64,000 bases of DNA from Methylopila turkensis (GTDB taxonomy: Bacteria; Pseudomonadota; Alphaproteobacteria; Rhizobiales; Methylopilaceae). Within the stretch, counting starts at the first letter, position 1; each line of letters starts with the position of its first letter. The stretch lies in contig NZ_BSFL01000004.1 of assembly GCF_027922325.1 (NCBI RefSeq), positions 1 through 64,000 of the forward strand. The letters run 5' to 3'. This document shows positions 62,914-64,000 of this stretch, in pieces. The notes under the pieces are model-generated. The model was not told where the DNA came from. It was given only the letters and a program-made list of their open reading frames with translations, and did no database searches. Both the position numbers and the translations under genes were made by a program.

Positions 62914-63786
62914 ATGTCGGAAGAACCCAGCCGCTCGCGCCTCGGGCGCGGATTGGCCGCCCTGATCGGCGACGTCGGCGACGAGACGGCGGTGATGGAG
63001 CGCTCACGCGGCCAGCGGCGGGCGCCGATCGCGCATCTGCGGCCCTCGAAGGCCAATCCTCGCCGCCATTTCGACGAGGCTCATCTCGAGGATCTCGTCG
63101 CCTCGGTGCGCGAGAAGGGCGTGATCCAGCCGATTCTTGTCCGCAGGCTGCCGGGCGAGAGCGAGGCGTTCGAGATCATCGCGGGCGAGCGGCGTTGGCG
63201 CGCAGCGCAGCGGGCCGGCGTGCACGACGCGCCGATCGTCGTGCTGGACGTGACCGAGCGCGAGGCGCTCGAGATCGCCATCGTCGAGAACGTCCAGCGC
63301 GCCGATCTCAACGCCATCGACGAGGCCGCGGGCTATGACCAGCTCATGAGCCAGTTCGCCTACCGGCAGGAGGACTTGGCGCGCGTCATCGGCAAGAGCC
63401 GCAGCCACATCGCCAACACGCTCCGCCTGCTGAAGCTGCCGGACCTGGTGAAGAGCTATGTTGTGAAGGGCGCGCTCAGCGCCGGACACGCCCGCGCGCT
63501 GCTCGCGCTGCCCGATCCCGAGACCGCCGCAAACAAGGCGGTGGCGAAGGGCCTGTCCGTGCGCGAGGTCGAGGCCATGGCCCGCGCTCCGGAGATCAAG
63601 TCGATGGACGGGCTCCGCAAACAGAAGCCCGCGAAGGACGCCGACACCCGTGCGCTCGAAGCCGCGCTGTCGGACGCGCTCGGCCTCGACGTCTCGATCA
63701 CCGCGCGCGGCGCCGGCGGCGAGGTGACGGTGCGTTACCGCTCGCTCGAGCAGCTTGATCTGGTGGCTCGGCGTCTGAGGGGCTGA
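62914..63786 (+). CDS. parB: Chromosome partitioning protein ParB (CTPase clamp)
   Basis: 290 residues. N-terminal ParA-contact motif RLGRGLAALIGD, CTP/parS-spreading motif GERRWRAAQRAG, ENVQRADLN, helix-turn-helix (about 140-170, with IGKSRSHIANTLRLLKLP) and C-terminal dimerisation segment ending EVTVRYRSLEQLDLVARRL. It loads at the two parS sites described here and slides as a clamp. GGAGG precedes the ATG. Confidence 0.97.
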   Translation: MSEEPSRSRLGRGLAALIGDVGDETAVMERSRGQRRAPIAHLRPSKANPRRHFDEAHLEDLVASVREKGVIQPILVRRLPGESEAFEIIAGERRWRAAQRAGVHDAPIVVLDVTEREALEIAIVENVQRADLNAIDEAAGYDQLMSQFAYRQEDLARVIGKSRSHIANTLRLLKLPDLVKSYVVKGALSAGHARALLALPDPETAANKAVAKGLSVREVEAMARAPEIKSMDGLRKQKPAKDADTRALEAALSDALGLDVSITARGAGGEVTVRYRSLEQLDLVARRLRG

Positions 63787-63840
63787 TTTGAGCCCGCCGG
63801 ACGCTTGAGGTCAGACCCATGCGCCGCGGTGGCTTTCAGA

Positions 63841-63856
63841 AGGCCGCTGGCGGCCT
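63841..63856. terminator. Hairpin downstream of parB
   Basis: AGGCCGC-TG-GCGGCCT, 55 bases past the parB stop, with no U-run. It is weak as an intrinsic terminator but the only hairpin I see before the next gene. Apart from it and the short reading frame at the edge, I see nothing else in 63787-64000. Confidence 0.35.
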
Positions 63857-63964
63857 GTCCGGTCCATGGGTCGTATCGCCCCGGCGATGTGCGAAAACGC
63901 CGCCGGTGACTCTCCCTGCAGGTCGCGAAAATGCGCGCCGATTGCAACTCTTGCGCGAAAGGGC

Positions 63965-64000
63965 TCAGCGCATGAGCCGTCCGGCCTCGATTGCGATCGC
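63965..64000 (-). CDS. Possible C-terminus of a convergent gene (holA by synteny)
   Basis: Eleven codons (AIAIEAGRLMR) then a stop, reading in from the right edge on the minus strand. In several Hyphomicrobiales the gene beyond parB is holA (DNA polymerase III delta subunit). The fragment is too short to confirm this, so the call rests on gene order only. Confidence 0.3.
   Translation of the reverse strand, partial: AIAIEAGRLMR

Overview
The window is GC-rich chromosomal DNA from an alphaproteobacterium, most likely order Hyphomicrobiales (Rhizobiales). The evidence is gene order: rho-hemJ-hemE / PPSR-maf-aroE-coaE-dnaQ / secB-fxsA, mnmE-mnmG-rsmG-parA-parB, argH-lptM-lysA-TIGR02302 and tsaB-rimI-fur-plsC. 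It carries the two diagnostic enzymes of the ethylmalonyl-CoA pathway (ccr, ecm) and a full oxalate set (oxc, frc, oxlT). This suggests a facultative C1/C2 user such as a methylotroph or oxalotroph; the genus cannot be fixed from the sequence. No rRNA, tRNA, CRISPR array, prophage or transposase gene was seen.

Layout. 1-59: start of sucC on the minus strand. 693-7808: DoxX-like protein, a formyltransferase resembling the 10-formyl-THF hydrolase domain of ALDH1L, formyl-CoA transferase and oxalyl-CoA decarboxylase, then the divergent oxalate/formate antiporter; the oxc/oxlT gap holds four strong inverted repeats. 7988-17290: phosphate regulon phoR-pstSCAB-phoU-phoB with a triple PHO box before pstS, and a PPK2 polyphosphate kinase divergent from phoR. 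17302-23479: AcoR-like sigma-54 activator, a sigma-54-type promoter, aldehyde dehydrogenase, an intervening LysR/aldo-keto reductase pair, and a DUF779 gene. 23487-25630: an orphan Pycsar-effector-like membrane protein, an SDR and a RutE-like reductase. 25641-34794: housekeeping operons tsaB-rimI-fur-plsC and argH-lptM-lysA-TIGR02302, with tlpA between them. 34984-40042: tetR-MFP-RND efflux operon. 40403-41820: two TPM-domain genes. 41989-49121: rho, hemJ and hemE leave leftward, and PPSR, maf, aroE, coaE and dnaQ leave rightward, from the gap 45076-45449. That gap looks like the chromosome replication origin: it has a perfect CtrA-type site, three GANTC sites, an AT-richer tract and degenerate DnaA boxes, in the hemE/RP001-like (DUF299) context known from Caulobacter. 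49267-57964: secB, fxsA, Tim44-like, mltA, smr, a thioesterase, ecm, glsB-like, ccr, panD. 58053-63786: mnmE-mnmG-rsmG-parA-parB with two perfect parS sites, one inside rsmG.

How it fits together. Origin (about 45.3 kb) and parS/parAB (59.4-63.8 kb) form one origin-proximal replication/segregation domain. Oxalate enters through OxlT and is activated by Frc and decarboxylated by Oxc; the released one-carbon units may meet the folate pool through the adjacent formyltransferase. C2 carbon goes through Ccr and Ecm. The Pho genes sense and import phosphate next to a polyphosphate kinase. Intergenic gaps carry several families of REP-like palindromic repeats.
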